Below are positions 27,810 through 39,753 of a DNA stretch of 64,000 bases, one piece after another. Below the pieces are notes generated by a model. The model was given only the letters and a program-made list of their open reading frames with translations. It had not been told where the DNA came from and did no database searches. The DNA comes from Mammaliicoccus sp. Dog046 (GTDB lineage: Bacteria; Bacillota; Bacilli; Staphylococcales; Staphylococcaceae), in the NCBI RefSeq assembly GCF_034039665.1, contig NZ_CP120131.1, forward strand, positions 1,164,446 through 1,228,445, read 5' to 3'. The stretch's first letter is position 1. Each line of letters begins with the position of its first letter. The translations under genes and the position numbers were made by a program.

Positions 27810-28928
27810 ATGGCTAAAAGTGTATATATTCATATACCATTTTGCGTGAGAATTTGTACTTATTGTGACTTTAATAAATTTTATATTGCAAACCAACCTG
27901 TTGATGAATATTTAGATTGTTTAATTGAAGAAATGTCTTCGAGAACAGATGAAGTTGTTGAAACGATGTTTGTCGGTGGGGGAACACCGACTGCACTTTC
28001 AGAAGAACAATTAGAACGGTTATTAATAGCGATTAATGAGTTGTTTGTAATTACTAAAGAATATACTTTCGAAGCAAATCCAGATGAATTAACTGAAGGA
28101 AAAATTAAATTATTAAAACAATATGGTGTTAATAGACTTTCTCTTGGTGTGCAAACATTTGATGATGAACTGTTAAAAGTATTAGGTAGAACACATCAAA
28201 GTAATGATATAGAAAAAGCAGTGTCCTTATCTAGAAAACATAATATAGGCTCAGTCAGTCTAGATTTAATGTTTCATTTGCCAGGGCAAACATTAAAGCA
28301 ATTCGATGATTCATTAAATAAAGCATTAGCATTAAATGTTGATCATATTTCTAGTTATGCGTTGATTCTAGAACCGAAGACTCAATTCTATAATCTTTAT
28401 AGAAAAGGAAAGTTAAAATTGCCTAATGAAGATTTAGGTGAAGAAATGTACCAACATTTAAAAGCAAAGATGCAATCATCTCAATTAGAACAATATGAAA
28501 TATCGAATTTTGCTAAAGCGGGTCATGAATCATTGCATAATATGGTGTATTGGAAAAATGAATCTTATTATGGGTTTGGTGCCGGTGCACATGGTTATAT
28601 AGATGGTGTTAGATACGGAAACATAAATCCAGTTAATCAATATATTAAAAAAGTGACAAATAAAGAATTGCCGAGATTACAAAGTAGCGAAGTAACTTTG
28701 AAAGATCAAATGGAAGAAGAGATGTTTTTAGGACTTCGTATGACGAAGGGTGTATCTAAATCAAAATTCAATCAAAAATTTGATCAAACTATTAATGATG
28801 TATTCGGTAATCAGATTAATGAATTAGTTACTCAAGGACTTTTAGCGGATGAAAATGACTATTTATTTTTGACCGAAAGAGGACAAGTCATTGGGAATGA
28901 AGTGTTTGAACGCTTTTTATTAAGTTAG
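27810..28928 (+). CDS. hemW: heme chaperone HemW (radical SAM)
   Basis: A 372-aa HemN-like radical SAM protein that binds and delivers heme. The CxxxCxxC iron-sulfur motif is in HIPFCVRICTYCDF, FVGGGTPT and the SLGVQTFD segment follow, and a HemN C-terminal domain ends the protein. It has no extra N-terminal region of oxygen-independent coproporphyrinogen oxidase, so HemW is preferred over HemN. The frame opens at 27774 inside the upstream hairpin; the AAAAGGAG site fits ATG 27810. It precedes hrcA, as in Bacillus. Confidence 0.92.
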   Translation: MAKSVYIHIPFCVRICTYCDFNKFYIANQPVDEYLDCLIEEMSSRTDEVVETMFVGGGTPTALSEEQLERLLIAINELFVITKEYTFEANPDELTEGKIKLLKQYGVNRLSLGVQTFDDELLKVLGRTHQSNDIEKAVSLSRKHNIGSVSLDLMFHLPGQTLKQFDDSLNKALALNVDHISSYALILEPKTQFYNLYRKGKLKLPNEDLGEEMYQHLKAKMQSSQLEQYEISNFAKAGHESLHNMVYWKNESYYGFGAGAHGYIDGVRYGNINPVNQYIKKVTNKELPRLQSSEVTLKDQMEEEMFLGLRMTKGVSKSKFNQKFDQTINDVFGNQINELVTQGLLADENDYLFLTERGQVIGNEVFERFLLS

Positions 28929-28961
28929 AATAAAAGATTTTAAAAAATCAAAGGTTTAACG

Positions 28962-28990
28962 TTGACTTTCTTTGACCAATTTGATAAATT
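28962..28990 (+). promoter_or_regulatory. promoter of the hrcA-grpE-dnaK operon
   Basis: TTGACT (28962-28967) and TAAATT (28985-28990) with a 17-base spacer, immediately upstream of the CIRCE operator, so HrcA bound to CIRCE would block the start site. Confidence 0.65.
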
Positions 28991-28994
28991 GTAA

Positions 28995-29021
28995 TTAGCA
29001 CTTGGAGTTAGAGAGTGCTAA
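28995..29021 (+). promoter_or_regulatory. CIRCE operator
   Basis: The inverted repeat TTAGCACTT-N9-GAGTGCTAA, matching the CIRCE consensus except for one base in the left arm. It is the binding site of HrcA, encoded 14 bases downstream, and gives autogenous heat-shock control of the operon. Confidence 0.95.
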
Positions 29022-29034
29022 TCGAGGTGATGAC

Positions 29035-30009
29035 ATGATTACTGAGAGACAATTGCAATTACTTAATGTAATTGTTGAGGATTATGTTGAGTTAGGACAA
29101 CCAATTGGTTCTAAGTCGATCATTGAAAGGCATCAATTGCCAATCAGTCCAGCTACAGTTAGAAATGAGATGAAACAACTTGAATCATTAGACCTATTAG
29201 AGAAGACACATACATCTTCTGGTCGTGTACCATCTGAAATAGGGATAAGGTACTATGTAAATCAATTACTAAAGTCAAAGTCCCAAAGTAAGAAAAATAT
29301 AAATTGGTTTAATGAATATCATGATGAACATCAATATGATGTGAATGCGATGCTTAAATGGCTAGCGCTTGAAATCTCAAATCGCTCACATTATACGACT
29401 GTTGTACTGGGGCCAAATAAATTTTCGAGACATATATTTGAAATTCATTTCGTAAGAGTCAATCCTACTCATCTAATGAGCGTCATTGTATTTTCTGATG
29501 GCTATGTTGAGAAGGTTCATGTTCAAATTAGTGAATCACTCAAACAAGAACAACTTGAGAAGATGATGAACTATTTAAATGAACACTTTAAGCAAAATGC
29601 TTTAACTACAATGATAAACACGTTAGAATCATTAACGTTATCCTTTATTGATCAAGACTTCATTAAGAAGTTTAGACACGCGCTATTAACGCAAATTAAT
29701 GATCAAAGTGAAGAGATGTTTTTAGGTGGAAAGATGCACCTTATTGAAGCGTTGGATGTAAATAACGTAACGATGATTCAATCAATATTAAAATATTTAG
29801 AATCTGAACGCATCGCTCAATTTTTAAATGAAACATCTAGTGATTCTATAAGTGTCAAAATTGGACAGGAAATTAATCAAGACTTACAAGGTATTTCGAT
29901 TGTCAGTACAAATTATGAAATTTCCGGCGATATAACTGGCCATTTAGCTGTTATAGGTCCAACTGCAATGCATTATAATAAAGTGATTCAATTACTGAAT
30001 CATTTTTAA
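29035..30009 (+). CDS. hrcA: heat-inducible transcription repressor HrcA
   Basis: A 324-aa repressor of class I heat-shock genes. The N-terminal winged helix carries ITERQLQLLNVIVEDYVELG and PISPATVRNEMKQLESLDLL with SSGRVPSE after it, and the C-terminal GAF-like domain ends with ISGDITGHLAVIGPTAMHYN. An ORF start at 29002 lies inside CIRCE; GAGGTG fits ATG 29035. First gene of hrcA-grpE-dnaK-dnaJ. Confidence 0.97.
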   Translation: MITERQLQLLNVIVEDYVELGQPIGSKSIIERHQLPISPATVRNEMKQLESLDLLEKTHTSSGRVPSEIGIRYYVNQLLKSKSQSKKNINWFNEYHDEHQYDVNAMLKWLALEISNRSHYTTVVLGPNKFSRHIFEIHFVRVNPTHLMSVIVFSDGYVEKVHVQISESLKQEQLEKMMNYLNEHFKQNALTTMINTLESLTLSFIDQDFIKKFRHALLTQINDQSEEMFLGGKMHLIEALDVNNVTMIQSILKYLESERIAQFLNETSSDSISVKIGQEINQDLQGISIVSTNYEISGDITGHLAVIGPTAMHYNKVIQLLNHF

Positions 30010-30036
30010 ATAAGGAAAGAAAATGGAGGGCATGAA

Positions 30037-30630
30037 ATGACGGAAGAAAAGCAAAATGAACAATTCGACGAGTCGAATCAAGATGCTCAATCTGTTGCAA
30101 CTGAAGATGTTGAAGTAAATGAAACAGAAACATCTGAAAATGTTGAAGAGACAGTAGAGGAGAAGGTTGTCGAAATTCCGGAAGCTGAACTCGAACAATT
30201 AAAAGAAAAAGCAACACAAGAAGAAGAAAAATATTTACGTTTATATGCAGAATTTGAAAATTATAAACGTAGAATGAAACAAGAATCAGACATTATAAAA
30301 AATTATCAATCACAAAGAGTATTGACTGATGTCTTGCCGGCACTTGATAATATGGATCGCGCTTTAAAACAAGAAGGAGATTCAGAAGACTTCTTAACAT
30401 TTAAAAAAGGCGTTCAAATGGTTTATGATGATTTATTGAGATCATTAAAAGATAATGGACTTGAAGAAATTGAATCATACAATCAAGCATTTGATCCAAA
30501 TATTCATCAAGCAGTTATGCAAGATAACAATCCTGATTTTGAATCAGGTGTCGTTACTGAAGAATTACAAAGTGGTTATAAATTAAAAGACCGCGTTTTA
30601 AGACCAGCAATGGTTAAAGTAAATGAATAA
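30037..30630 (+). CDS. grpE: nucleotide exchange factor GrpE
   Basis: A 197-aa cofactor that releases ADP from DnaK. The first 60 residues are acidic and unstructured, followed by a long coiled coil ([20 protein letters not shown]) with the FENYKRRM segment and a C-terminal beta domain ([30 protein letters not shown]). GGAGGGC precedes the ATG. Second gene of the operon. Confidence 0.97.
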   Translation: MTEEKQNEQFDESNQDAQSVATEDVEVNETETSENVEETVEEKVVEIPEAELEQLKEKATQEEEKYLRLYAEFENYKRRMKQESDIIKNYQSQRVLTDVLPALDNMDRALKQEGDSEDFLTFKKGVQMVYDDLLRSLKDNGLEEIESYNQAFDPNIHQAVMQDNNPDFESGVVTEELQSGYKLKDRVLRPAMVKVNE

Positions 30631-30651
30631 ATAATTGAAATTAAAACGTAA

Positions 30652-32511
<1,860 letters not shown>

Positions 32512-32521
32512 TACTATTTTT

Positions 32522-32560
32522 AAAAAGTCAAAGTCAATGTGATTGGCTTTGACTTTTTTA
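32522..32560 (+). terminator. terminator/attenuator hairpin between dnaK and dnaJ
   Basis: A 16-bp stem with two G-U type pairings (AAAAAGTCAAAGTCAA at 32522-32537 with 32543-32558), a 5-base loop and a T tract. It likely reduces dnaJ-prmA-rsmE-mtaB expression relative to dnaK. Confidence 0.8.
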
Positions 32561-32604
32561 GTTCTTATCAGTATTATAAATCAGTGTGTAAAGGAGAGAT
32601 TTTT

Positions 32605-33738
32605 TTGGCAAAGAGAGATTATTATGAAGTGCTTGGTGTATCCAAAGATGCTTCAAAAGATGAAATTAAAAAAGCTTATAGAAAATTATCAAAAAAATAT
32701 CACCCTGATATTAATCAGGAAGAGGGATCAGATGCTAAGTTTAAAGAGATTTCAGAAGCATATGAAAACTTAAGTGATGAAAATAAACGTGCGCAATATG
32801 ACCGTTTTGGACATAATGGACCACAACAAGGATTTGGAGGGTCACAAGGCTTTGGAGGACAAGACTTCTCTGGCTTTGGTGGATTTGAAGATATCTTTGG
32901 CTCATTCTTTGGTGGTGGAGGTTCTAGAAGAGACCCTAATGCCCCTAGACAAGGTGATGACTTACAATATAGTATGACATTAACTTTTGAAGAAGCAGTA
33001 TTTGGTACGGAAAAAGATATTACTGTTCGTAAAGATGTAGAATGTGATACTTGTGATGGTAATGGTGCGAAACCAGGTACTAAGAAAAAGACATGCTCAT
33101 ATTGTAATGGACAAGGTCATGTAACAGTTGAACAAAATACTATTCTTGGTAGAATGCAAACGCAAAAAGTATGTCCAGAGTGCGAAGGTTCAGGACAAGT
33201 ATTTGAAGAGAAATGTGTAGATTGTCACGGTAAAGGTACACAAAACAAAAAAGTAACAATTAAAGTTAAAGTACCAGCTGGTGTAGATAATGACCAACAA
33301 ATTCGCTTAGCAGGTAAAGGTGGTCCAGGCGTAAACGGTGGACCAGCAGGTGATTTATATGTTGTGTTCAGAGTGAAACCAGATAGTAAGTTTAGACGTG
33401 ATGGAGACGATATTTTCTATGAATTGAACTTATCATTCCCACAAGCTGCTCTAGGAGATGAAGTAACTGTACCTACCTTAAATGGCAGTGTTGCATTAAC
33501 AGTACCTGCAGGAACTCAAACTGGTAAGCAATTTAGACTTAGAGAAAAAGGTATTCAAAATGTACATGGATACGGAAAAGGCGACTACTTTGTAACAGTG
33601 AGAGTAGTAACACCTGATCGATTAACTGAACGACAAGAAGAGCTTTTACGTGAATTTGCTGAAATTGGCGGAGAGAAACTAACAGAACAACCTTCTAGCT
33701 TAAAAGATAGAGCTAAAAAGTTTTTTAAAGGAGAATAG
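32605..33738 (+). CDS. dnaJ: chaperone DnaJ (Hsp40)
   Basis: A 377-aa type A J-protein. J domain with [11 protein letters not shown] (HPD motif), a Gly/Phe-rich stretch (about 75-115), four zinc repeats [32 protein letters not shown], and a C-terminal substrate domain. The open frame starts at 32539 in the terminator; AAGGAGA fits TTG 32605, giving [11 protein letters not shown]. Cooperates with DnaK/GrpE. Confidence 0.97.
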   Translation: MAKRDYYEVLGVSKDASKDEIKKAYRKLSKKYHPDINQEEGSDAKFKEISEAYENLSDENKRAQYDRFGHNGPQQGFGGSQGFGGQDFSGFGGFEDIFGSFFGGGGSRRDPNAPRQGDDLQYSMTLTFEEAVFGTEKDITVRKDVECDTCDGNGAKPGTKKKTCSYCNGQGHVTVEQNTILGRMQTQKVCPECEGSGQVFEEKCVDCHGKGTQNKKVTIKVKVPAGVDNDQQIRLAGKGGPGVNGGPAGDLYVVFRVKPDSKFRRDGDDIFYELNLSFPQAALGDEVTVPTLNGSVALTVPAGTQTGKQFRLREKGIQNVHGYGKGDYFVTVRVVTPDRLTERQEELLREFAEIGGEKLTEQPSSLKDRAKKFFKGE

Positions 33739-33741
33739 CCT

Positions 33742-34668
33742 GTGAACTGGATTGAGTATGCAATCATGATTAATAAGGAAGCTGAACACGTTGTAACTGC
33801 ATTATTAAATGATTTAGGTGCAAATGGTGTTGTTATTGAAGATTCAGCAGAATTAGATAAAGAGCACGAAGATGTTTATGGTGAAATATATGAATTAAAT
33901 CCTGAAGACTACCCTGATCATGATATTAGAGTGAAATGTTATTTTAATGAGCTTGTGTTTACAGAAGAATTAGAGCAAGAAATTAAAGATACAATTTCAA
34001 AAGTAGAAGGCATTAATGCTGAAATACTTTCTTTTTCTAAGACAATTATTAAAGAATCAGACTGGGAGAATGAATGGAAAAATTACTTTCACCCATTTAA
34101 GGCTTCTGAAAGATTTGCAATTGTTCCAAGTTGGGAAGAATATGAAAATAATGATGAAGATTTATGCATCGAACTTGATCCAGGAATGGCATTTGGTACA
34201 GGTGATCATCCAACGACAAGCATGTGCTTAAAACATATAGAAGAAGTTGTTGAACCTACACACAAAGTCATTGATGTAGGAACAGGTTCAGGTATTTTAA
34301 GTATTGCTTGTCACTTGCTTGGTGTTAGATCAATAAAAGCAGTAGATTTAGATGATTTAGCAGTTAATGTAGCTAAAGAAAACTTTATAAAAAATGATTG
34401 TGATCAAGATATTTTGGCTGTTCCAGGTAACTTATTGACTGAAGAAACAGAACAATATGATGTGATAATTGCTAATATTTTAGCTCACATTATAGATTTA
34501 ATGATTGAAGATAGTTACAATCGTTTAAATGATGGTGGATATTTTATTACTTCTGGTATAATAGATGAAAAGTCAGAAGAAATTATTGATAAATTAGAGC
34601 ACTATGGTTACACAATTGAAAAAGTTTTAAGAGAAGATGGTTGGGTTTCAATAAGAGCTAGAAAGTAG
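33742..34668 (+). CDS. prmA: ribosomal protein L11 methyltransferase
   Basis: A 308-aa SAM-dependent enzyme that trimethylates L11. An N-terminal recognition domain ([17 protein letters not shown]) precedes the Rossmann domain with [30 protein letters not shown] and the [10 protein letters not shown] motif. Starts at GTG 33742 with GGAG upstream, 3 bases after dnaJ, so likely part of the heat-shock operon as in Bacillus. Confidence 0.95.
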   Translation: MNWIEYAIMINKEAEHVVTALLNDLGANGVVIEDSAELDKEHEDVYGEIYELNPEDYPDHDIRVKCYFNELVFTEELEQEIKDTISKVEGINAEILSFSKTIIKESDWENEWKNYFHPFKASERFAIVPSWEEYENNDEDLCIELDPGMAFGTGDHPTTSMCLKHIEEVVEPTHKVIDVGTGSGILSIACHLLGVRSIKAVDLDDLAVNVAKENFIKNDCDQDILAVPGNLLTEETEQYDVIIANILAHIIDLMIEDSYNRLNDGGYFITSGIIDEKSEEIIDKLEHYGYTIEKVLREDGWVSIRARK

Positions 34669-34676
34669 GAGAAATG

Positions 34677-35426
34677 ATGCAAAGATATTTCTTACTCGAA
34701 AACGCTGAGTTAAATCAGCGTTTTTTTATACATAATACGGATGATATACATCACATTAAAAATGTAATGCGTATGCAAGTTGATCAAAAATTAATATTAA
34801 CGTTTAAAGATCAAAAGTCTTTAATATCGAAAATAATTGCCTTTAATTCAGATAACATTGAACTAGAGACAATAGAAGATACAACGAGACTTACAGAACT
34901 GCCTGTTGAGATTACAATTGCAAGTGGCATGATTAAAGGCGATAAATATGAATGGATGATTCAGAAAGCTACTGAAATGGGCGCACATCACTTTATTGCT
35001 GTTCAATCTGAACGTACGGTTATTAAATTAGACGAAAAAAAGCGCGACAAAAAGATTGATAGATGGCAAAAAATCGTTAAAGAAGCTAGTGAACAAAGTA
35101 TGCGATTGACGATACCTGACGTAAAGTATCAGTCGAATTTTAAAGCGGTTTATGATAATATGAATGAATATGATTATGTATTAATAGCTTATGAAGAAGA
35201 GGCTAAACGCGGCGAAACGAGTAACTTACACAAAGTGATTACTCAACTTGAGCAAGGTCAGAAAATACTACTTATCTTTGGACCAGAGGGTGGATTAACT
35301 GAAAATGAAGTCAATCTATTTGAAAGTGCAGAGAAAGTAGGTCTCGGACCGAGAATTTTAAGAGCAGAAACCGCGCCTTTATATGCTCTATCTGCCTTGA
35401 GCTATCAATTAGAATTAATGAGGTGA
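34677..35426 (+). CDS. rsmE: 16S rRNA (uracil-1498-N3)-methyltransferase
   Basis: A 249-aa SPOUT methyltransferase with an N-terminal PUA-like part (HIKNVMRMQVDQKLILTF) and the knotted C-terminal domain: IFGPEGGLTENEV and LGPRILRAETAPLYALS form the SAM site. Two ATGs abut (34674, 34677); AGGAG at 34667-34671 suits the second. The gene lies between prmA and mtaB as in Bacillus. Confidence 0.94.
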   Translation: MQRYFLLENAELNQRFFIHNTDDIHHIKNVMRMQVDQKLILTFKDQKSLISKIIAFNSDNIELETIEDTTRLTELPVEITIASGMIKGDKYEWMIQKATEMGAHHFIAVQSERTVIKLDEKKRDKKIDRWQKIVKEASEQSMRLTIPDVKYQSNFKAVYDNMNEYDYVLIAYEEEAKRGETSNLHKVITQLEQGQKILLIFGPEGGLTENEVNLFESAEKVGLGPRILRAETAPLYALSALSYQLELMR

Positions 35427-35432
35427 ATATAA

Positions 35433-36779
35433 TTGGCTACTGTAGCATTCCATACTTTAGGATGTAAAGTGAATCATTATGAAACTGAAGCAATTTGGCA
35501 ATTATTTAAGGAACATGATTATGAAAGAGTGGATTTTGAAACAAATGCTGATGTGTTTATTATAAATACTTGTACAGTAACAAATACTGGCGATAAGAAG
35601 AGTAGACAAGTAATAAGACGTGCCATTCGTAAAAATCCAAATGCAGTTGTGTGTGTAACAGGATGTTATGCGCAAACTTCTCCTGCAGAAATCATGGCAA
35701 TTCCTGGGGTAGATATTGTAGTTGGTACGCAAGATAGACATAAACTAATTTCTTATATCGAAGATTATAAGGCAAGTAGAGAACCAATAAATGGTGTTGG
35801 CAACATCATGAAGAACAGAAAGTATGAAGAATTAGAAGTACCATACTTTACGGATAGAACACGTGCATCATTGAAAATACAAGAAGGTTGTAATAACTTC
35901 TGTACATTCTGTATTATTCCTTGGGCAAGAGGTCTAATGAGATCAAGAGACCCTGAACAAGTTGTTAGCCAAGCAACAACACTAGTTAATTCAGGTTATA
36001 AAGAGATAGTATTAACAGGTATTCATACTGGTGGTTACGGTGAAGATTTAAAAGATTACAACTTAGCTCAATTATTAAGAGATTTAGAGCAAGTTGAGAA
36101 TTTAGAACGCATTCGTATCTCATCTATAGAAGCGAGCCAATTAACTGATGAAGTAATCGATGTTATAGACCAATCAACTAAAGTTGTCCGTCATTTACAC
36201 ATTCCATTACAATCAGGTTCGGATACTGTATTAAAACGTATGAGAAGAAAGTATACGATGGCACATTTTTCTGAGAGACTACAGAAACTTCATAAAGCTC
36301 TACCAGGATTGGCAGTTACAAGTGATGTAATCGTAGGATTCCCTGGTGAAACTGAAGAAGAATTCCAAGAAACGTATGACTTTATCGTTAAACATCAATT
36401 CTCAGAATTACATGTCTTCCCATATTCAATGCGTACAGGTACACCTGCGGCAAGAATGACTGACCAAGTGGATGAAGATGTTAAGAATGATCGTGTGCAT
36501 CGTTTAATCGAATTATCTAACCAACTTGCGAAAGATTATGCTTCTAAATTTGATCAGACGGTTCTTGAAGTGATTCCAGAAGAAAAGGGCTCAACGGATG
36601 GAAAATTAGTAGGATATGCCGATAATTACATGAAGATAGAATTTGAAGGCGATGAAACATTAATTGGAGAACTTGTAAAAGTTAAAGTAACAACACCTGG
36701 TTATCCAATTAATGAAGGAAAACTTGTAAAAGTAGTCAATCATGCAACTAATAAGGACGAAAGAATAGTTGCGTTTTAA
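35433..36779 (+). CDS. mtaB: tRNA (t6A37) methylthiotransferase MtaB
   Basis: A 448-aa radical SAM methylthiotransferase making ms2t6A at position 37. N-terminal UPF0004 domain (FHTLGCKVNHYET, NTCTVTN, VTGCYAQ) with three Cys for one cluster; radical SAM motif CNNFCTFCIIPWARG for the other; C-terminal TRAM domain (VGYADNYMKIEFEG). TTG start with GAGGTGA 8 bases upstream. Last gene of the extended dnaK operon. Confidence 0.94.
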   Translation: MATVAFHTLGCKVNHYETEAIWQLFKEHDYERVDFETNADVFIINTCTVTNTGDKKSRQVIRRAIRKNPNAVVCVTGCYAQTSPAEIMAIPGVDIVVGTQDRHKLISYIEDYKASREPINGVGNIMKNRKYEELEVPYFTDRTRASLKIQEGCNNFCTFCIIPWARGLMRSRDPEQVVSQATTLVNSGYKEIVLTGIHTGGYGEDLKDYNLAQLLRDLEQVENLERIRISSIEASQLTDEVIDVIDQSTKVVRHLHIPLQSGSDTVLKRMRRKYTMAHFSERLQKLHKALPGLAVTSDVIVGFPGETEEEFQETYDFIVKHQFSELHVFPYSMRTGTPAARMTDQVDEDVKNDRVHRLIELSNQLAKDYASKFDQTVLEVIPEEKGSTDGKLVGYADNYMKIEFEGDETLIGELVKVKVTTPGYPINEGKLVKVVNHATNKDERIVAF

Positions 36780-36798
36780 TATTCATAACAAATGATTA

Positions 36799-36827
36799 TT
36801 GACTTAAAAAATGACTTATTTTATAAT
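36799..36827 (+). promoter_or_regulatory. rpsU promoter
   Basis: TTGACT (36799-36804) and a perfect TATAAT (36822-36827) with a 17-base spacer, the best promoter in this part of the window. An 8-bp inverted repeat (36836-36843 with 36851-36858) begins at the expected start of the transcript. Confidence 0.8.
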
Positions 36828-36905
36828 GTTAAAGTACATAGTAATTTATATACTATGTAAATGACCTATAAAGCTTTGTTGATATTTGGAGGGAGGGAAA
36901 TACAC

Positions 36906-37082
36906 ATGTCTAAAACAGTAGTTCGTAAAAACGAATCAATCGAAGATGCGTTACGTCGCTTTAAACGTACAGTTTCAAAAAGCGGTACGATTCAAGAAGT
37001 ACGTAAACGTGAGTTCTATGAAAAACCAAGCGTTAAACGTAAAAAGAAATCAGAAGCAGCTCGTAAACGTAAATTTAAATAA
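36906..37082 (+). CDS. rpsU: 30S ribosomal protein S21
   Basis: A 58-aa very basic S21 starting [20 protein letters not shown] and ending in a Lys/Arg-rich tail ([15 protein letters not shown]). GGAGGGAGGG lies 9 bases upstream of ATG 36906; an in-frame ATG at 36861 gives an extension absent from other S21 proteins. Own promoter and terminator, so monocistronic. Confidence 0.97.
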   Translation: MSKTVVRKNESIEDALRRFKRTVSKSGTIQEVRKREFYEKPSVKRKKKSEAARKRKFK

Positions 37083-37156
37083 TTAATTTTTTATTGAACT
37101 CCCTCAATGAATATTAATTAATTATAATGAACGAAATTTACAGTTAAACTGTGATG

Positions 37157-37193
37157 AAAGAGGTAAAGACTTTAGTCTTTACCTCTTTTTTTA
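37157..37193 (+). terminator. intrinsic terminator after rpsU
   Basis: A 15-bp perfect inverted repeat (AAAGAGGTAAAGACT at 37157-37171 with 37174-37188), a 2-base nominal loop, and a T run. Confidence 0.85.
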
Positions 37194-37291
37194 TTATATA
37201 GATGGTAATAAAATATAAAATCAGAATCATATTGATTTAGATTTTAGTTCGGGCTAAATTTATTGTATAATAATATAGAGGGGTGAGATTA

Positions 37292-38008
37292 TTGTTTTCA
37301 GCATATGGATACATAGTAACGTTTATTCAACATCAATTGAATTTAGGTATTATTTCAAATGAAAGTCTTTCATCTATTGGAGATTTTATTTCATTACCTA
37401 TAGTTACATTAGTATTGACTTGTATTATTTTTCTAGGTGCGCTTTATCAAATTTATTCAAAACATATTAACTTTGCAGGCATCCTGAGTATTATTTGTAC
37501 ACTTATCTTCTTCATAGGATATGTTATTATCGATGAAATTAGTTTGATTTCCGTTTTACTATTTGGTGTAGGTGTACTGCTTGTAATCATTGAATTATTT
37601 GTAATTGGTGCAATACTAGGCATTCTTGGTTTTATAGCGATTATTGCTAGTTTTATACTAGTTGGGGAAAATATCCTTACAATGGGAATGATAATTGCTA
37701 TCGCTTTAATTTTAACAACGATAGAGTGGGTGATATTAGTGAAAGGATTTAATCGGAAAATACCATTCTTTGATAAGGTCATTCTTCGAGATTCAACAAA
37801 CAAAGAATCAGGCTACACATCTCATGATGATAGAAGTCATTTGATTGGCAAACTATGTGTAACATATACTGCTTTAAGACCCTCAGGTATTATCATAGTT
37901 GATGATGAAAGAATAGATGCAGTATCGGATGGTACGTTTATTCAAAAGGATCAACAAGTCAAAATTGTACAAGTTGAAGGTACAAGAGTAGTAGTAAGAG
38001 AAATATAA
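37292..38008 (+). CDS. NfeD family membrane protein
   Basis: A 238-aa protein with an N-terminal hydrophobic helix pair, three close membrane helices in the middle (ILFGVGVLLVIIELFVIGAI and following) and a C-terminal OB-fold NfeD domain (LIGKLCVTYTALRPSGIIIV, RIDAVSDGTFIQKDQQVKIV). NfeD proteins act with flotillins; floA follows at 24 bases. The frame opens at GTG 37283, but GGGGTGA overlaps it and fits TTG 37292. A TATAAT at 37266-37271 is a plausible -10. Confidence 0.88.
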   Translation: MFSAYGYIVTFIQHQLNLGIISNESLSSIGDFISLPIVTLVLTCIIFLGALYQIYSKHINFAGILSIICTLIFFIGYVIIDEISLISVLLFGVGVLLVIIELFVIGAILGILGFIAIIASFILVGENILTMGMIIAIALILTTIEWVILVKGFNRKIPFFDKVILRDSTNKESGYTSHDDRSHLIGKLCVTYTALRPSGIIIVDDERIDAVSDGTFIQKDQQVKIVQVEGTRVVVREI

Positions 38009-38031
38009 AATAGAAAAGGAGCGCGAAGCAT

Positions 38032-39027
38032 ATGATTTCAGGTTTAATAGCATTTGTTATTATAGCTGTTATATTAATTGTACTGTTAATGATTTTATTC
38101 TCATTTGTACCAGTAGGATTATGGATATCAGCAGTTGCAGCAGGAGTTAAAGTAGGGATTGGTACACTTGTAGGTATGCGTTTAAGACGTGTATCACCTA
38201 GACGTGTTATTAACCCGCTAATTAAAGCACATAAAGCAGGTTTAGCATTAACAACGAATCAATTAGAATCTCATTATTTAGCAGGAGGTAACGTTGATAG
38301 AGTTGTAGACGCAATTATCGCAGCACAAAGAGCTGAAATTAACTTAGCATTCGAAAGAGGGGCAGCAATTGATTTAGCTGGTCGTGACGTACTTGAAGCA
38401 GTACAAATGTCAGTTAACCCTAAAGTAATCGAAACACCATTTATTTCTGGTGTAGCAATGAATGGTATCGAAGTAAAAGCGAAAGCTAGAATCACTGTTA
38501 GAGCGAACATTGATCGTTTAGTAGGTGGTGCTGGTGAAGATACAATCATCGCACGTGTAGGTGAAGGTATTGTATCAACAATCGGTTCAAGTCAACATCA
38601 TACGAAAGTACTTGAAAATCCAGATAGTATTTCTCAAACCGTATTAAGCAAAGGATTAGATTCAGGTACAGCATTCGAAATCTTATCCATTGATATTGCT
38701 GACGTAGATATCGGCAAAAATATCGGTGCAGATTTACAAACTGAACAAGCACTTGCGGATAAAAATATCGCACAAGCTAAAGCAGAGGAACGTCGTGCAA
38801 TGGCTGTAGCAACTGAGCAAGAAATGAAAGCAAGAGTACAAGAAATGCGCTCTAAAGTTGTTGAGTCTGAAGCAGAAGTACCACTTGCAATGGCAGAAGC
38901 ATTAAAATCAGGTAACATTGGTGTTAAAGATTATTATAATCTTAAAAATATCGAAGCTGACACTGGTATGAGAGAAGCAATTAATAAGAGCACTAAGCCA
39001 CAAGATTCTAATTCACCGAACCAATAA
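38032..39027 (+). CDS. floA: flotillin-like protein FloA
   Basis: A 331-aa flotillin-like scaffold of functional membrane microdomains. An N-terminal hydrophobic hairpin (about residues 3-50) is followed by the YqfA/FloA core ([19 protein letters not shown]-like segment, [38 protein letters not shown]) and a long Ala/Glu-rich coiled coil ([19 protein letters not shown]). AAAAGGAGCG precedes the ATG. Pairs with the upstream nfeD gene. Confidence 0.93.
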   Translation: MISGLIAFVIIAVILIVLLMILFSFVPVGLWISAVAAGVKVGIGTLVGMRLRRVSPRRVINPLIKAHKAGLALTTNQLESHYLAGGNVDRVVDAIIAAQRAEINLAFERGAAIDLAGRDVLEAVQMSVNPKVIETPFISGVAMNGIEVKAKARITVRANIDRLVGGAGEDTIIARVGEGIVSTIGSSQHHTKVLENPDSISQTVLSKGLDSGTAFEILSIDIADVDIGKNIGADLQTEQALADKNIAQAKAEERRAMAVATEQEMKARVQEMRSKVVESEAEVPLAMAEALKSGNIGVKDYYNLKNIEADTGMREAINKSTKPQDSNSPNQ

Positions 39028-39042
39028 GAAAGGTGATTTAAT

Positions 39043-39747
39043 ATGGAAATAGGCATAATTATTTTTGTAATCTATGTATTGTTTAGTATAGTGAGTGGTA
39101 TCATTGAAGGTAAATCTAAGAATAATAAAAAGAACAACAAAATACCACGCCCGAATCAGCAACAGAATCCTGTTGAAAAGCAAGGGACTTCACAACAAGA
39201 ATTACAAAATTTAAAAAAGAAATACGAAGCATATGTTCAGAAGGCAGAAGCAAGCTCTACAAAGCGAATGTCAGATCATTACCATGATTTAGCCAACAAA
39301 CTAGAAAAGCATCTTAAACAGCATAATATTGATGTACAGCGCCCTGTTAAAAACAAGCCTGTTCAACAAAAGAAAGCAACAGTTCAACCAGTACAAGATG
39401 CACACACAAAACACGATAATGCATATTTAAATCATGAAAAAGAAGTGGTTCAAAAAGGTAGACCTAAAAAACAACAAGAAGCCATCAGTAGTTTGATTGA
39501 ATTTAACAATGAAGAGAAAAAATCTTTAACTGCTATTCAAAAAGAAAATATTTCTAAAGTTGAAGAAGAAGCGAATGAAATTATTTACAATACACAGCTT
39601 TCTGAGAGAACTAGACGTTCAATGATTAAACAACTTTATTTAAATAGCAAACATAAATTTAATGATGAAGCAATAAATATTGATGAGAATCAAATTGTTA
39701 ATGGGATTATCTGGTCAGAAATTTTAAAAAGACCAAAAGAACTATAA
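39043..39747 (+). CDS. membrane-anchored protein of unknown function downstream of floA
   Basis: A 234-aa protein with one N-terminal transmembrane helix (EIGIIIFVIYVLFSIVSGII), a Lys/Asn/Gln-rich linker, a short coiled coil (LQNLKKKYEAYVQKAEASS), a second Gln/Lys-rich linker and a C-terminal helical part with EEEANEIIYNTQLSERTRR and IVNGIIWSEIL. It follows floA by 16 bases with an AAAGGTGA site and precedes a terminator, so it belongs to the nfeD-floA message. I do not recognise a family; a role at flotillin membrane domains is inference. Confidence 0.8.
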   Translation: MEIGIIIFVIYVLFSIVSGIIEGKSKNNKKNNKIPRPNQQQNPVEKQGTSQQELQNLKKKYEAYVQKAEASSTKRMSDHYHDLANKLEKHLKQHNIDVQRPVKNKPVQQKKATVQPVQDAHTKHDNAYLNHEKEVVQKGRPKKQQEAISSLIEFNNEEKKSLTAIQKENISKVEEEANEIIYNTQLSERTRRSMIKQLYLNSKHKFNDEAINIDENQIVNGIIWSEILKRPKEL

Positions 39748-39753
39748 TTCATA

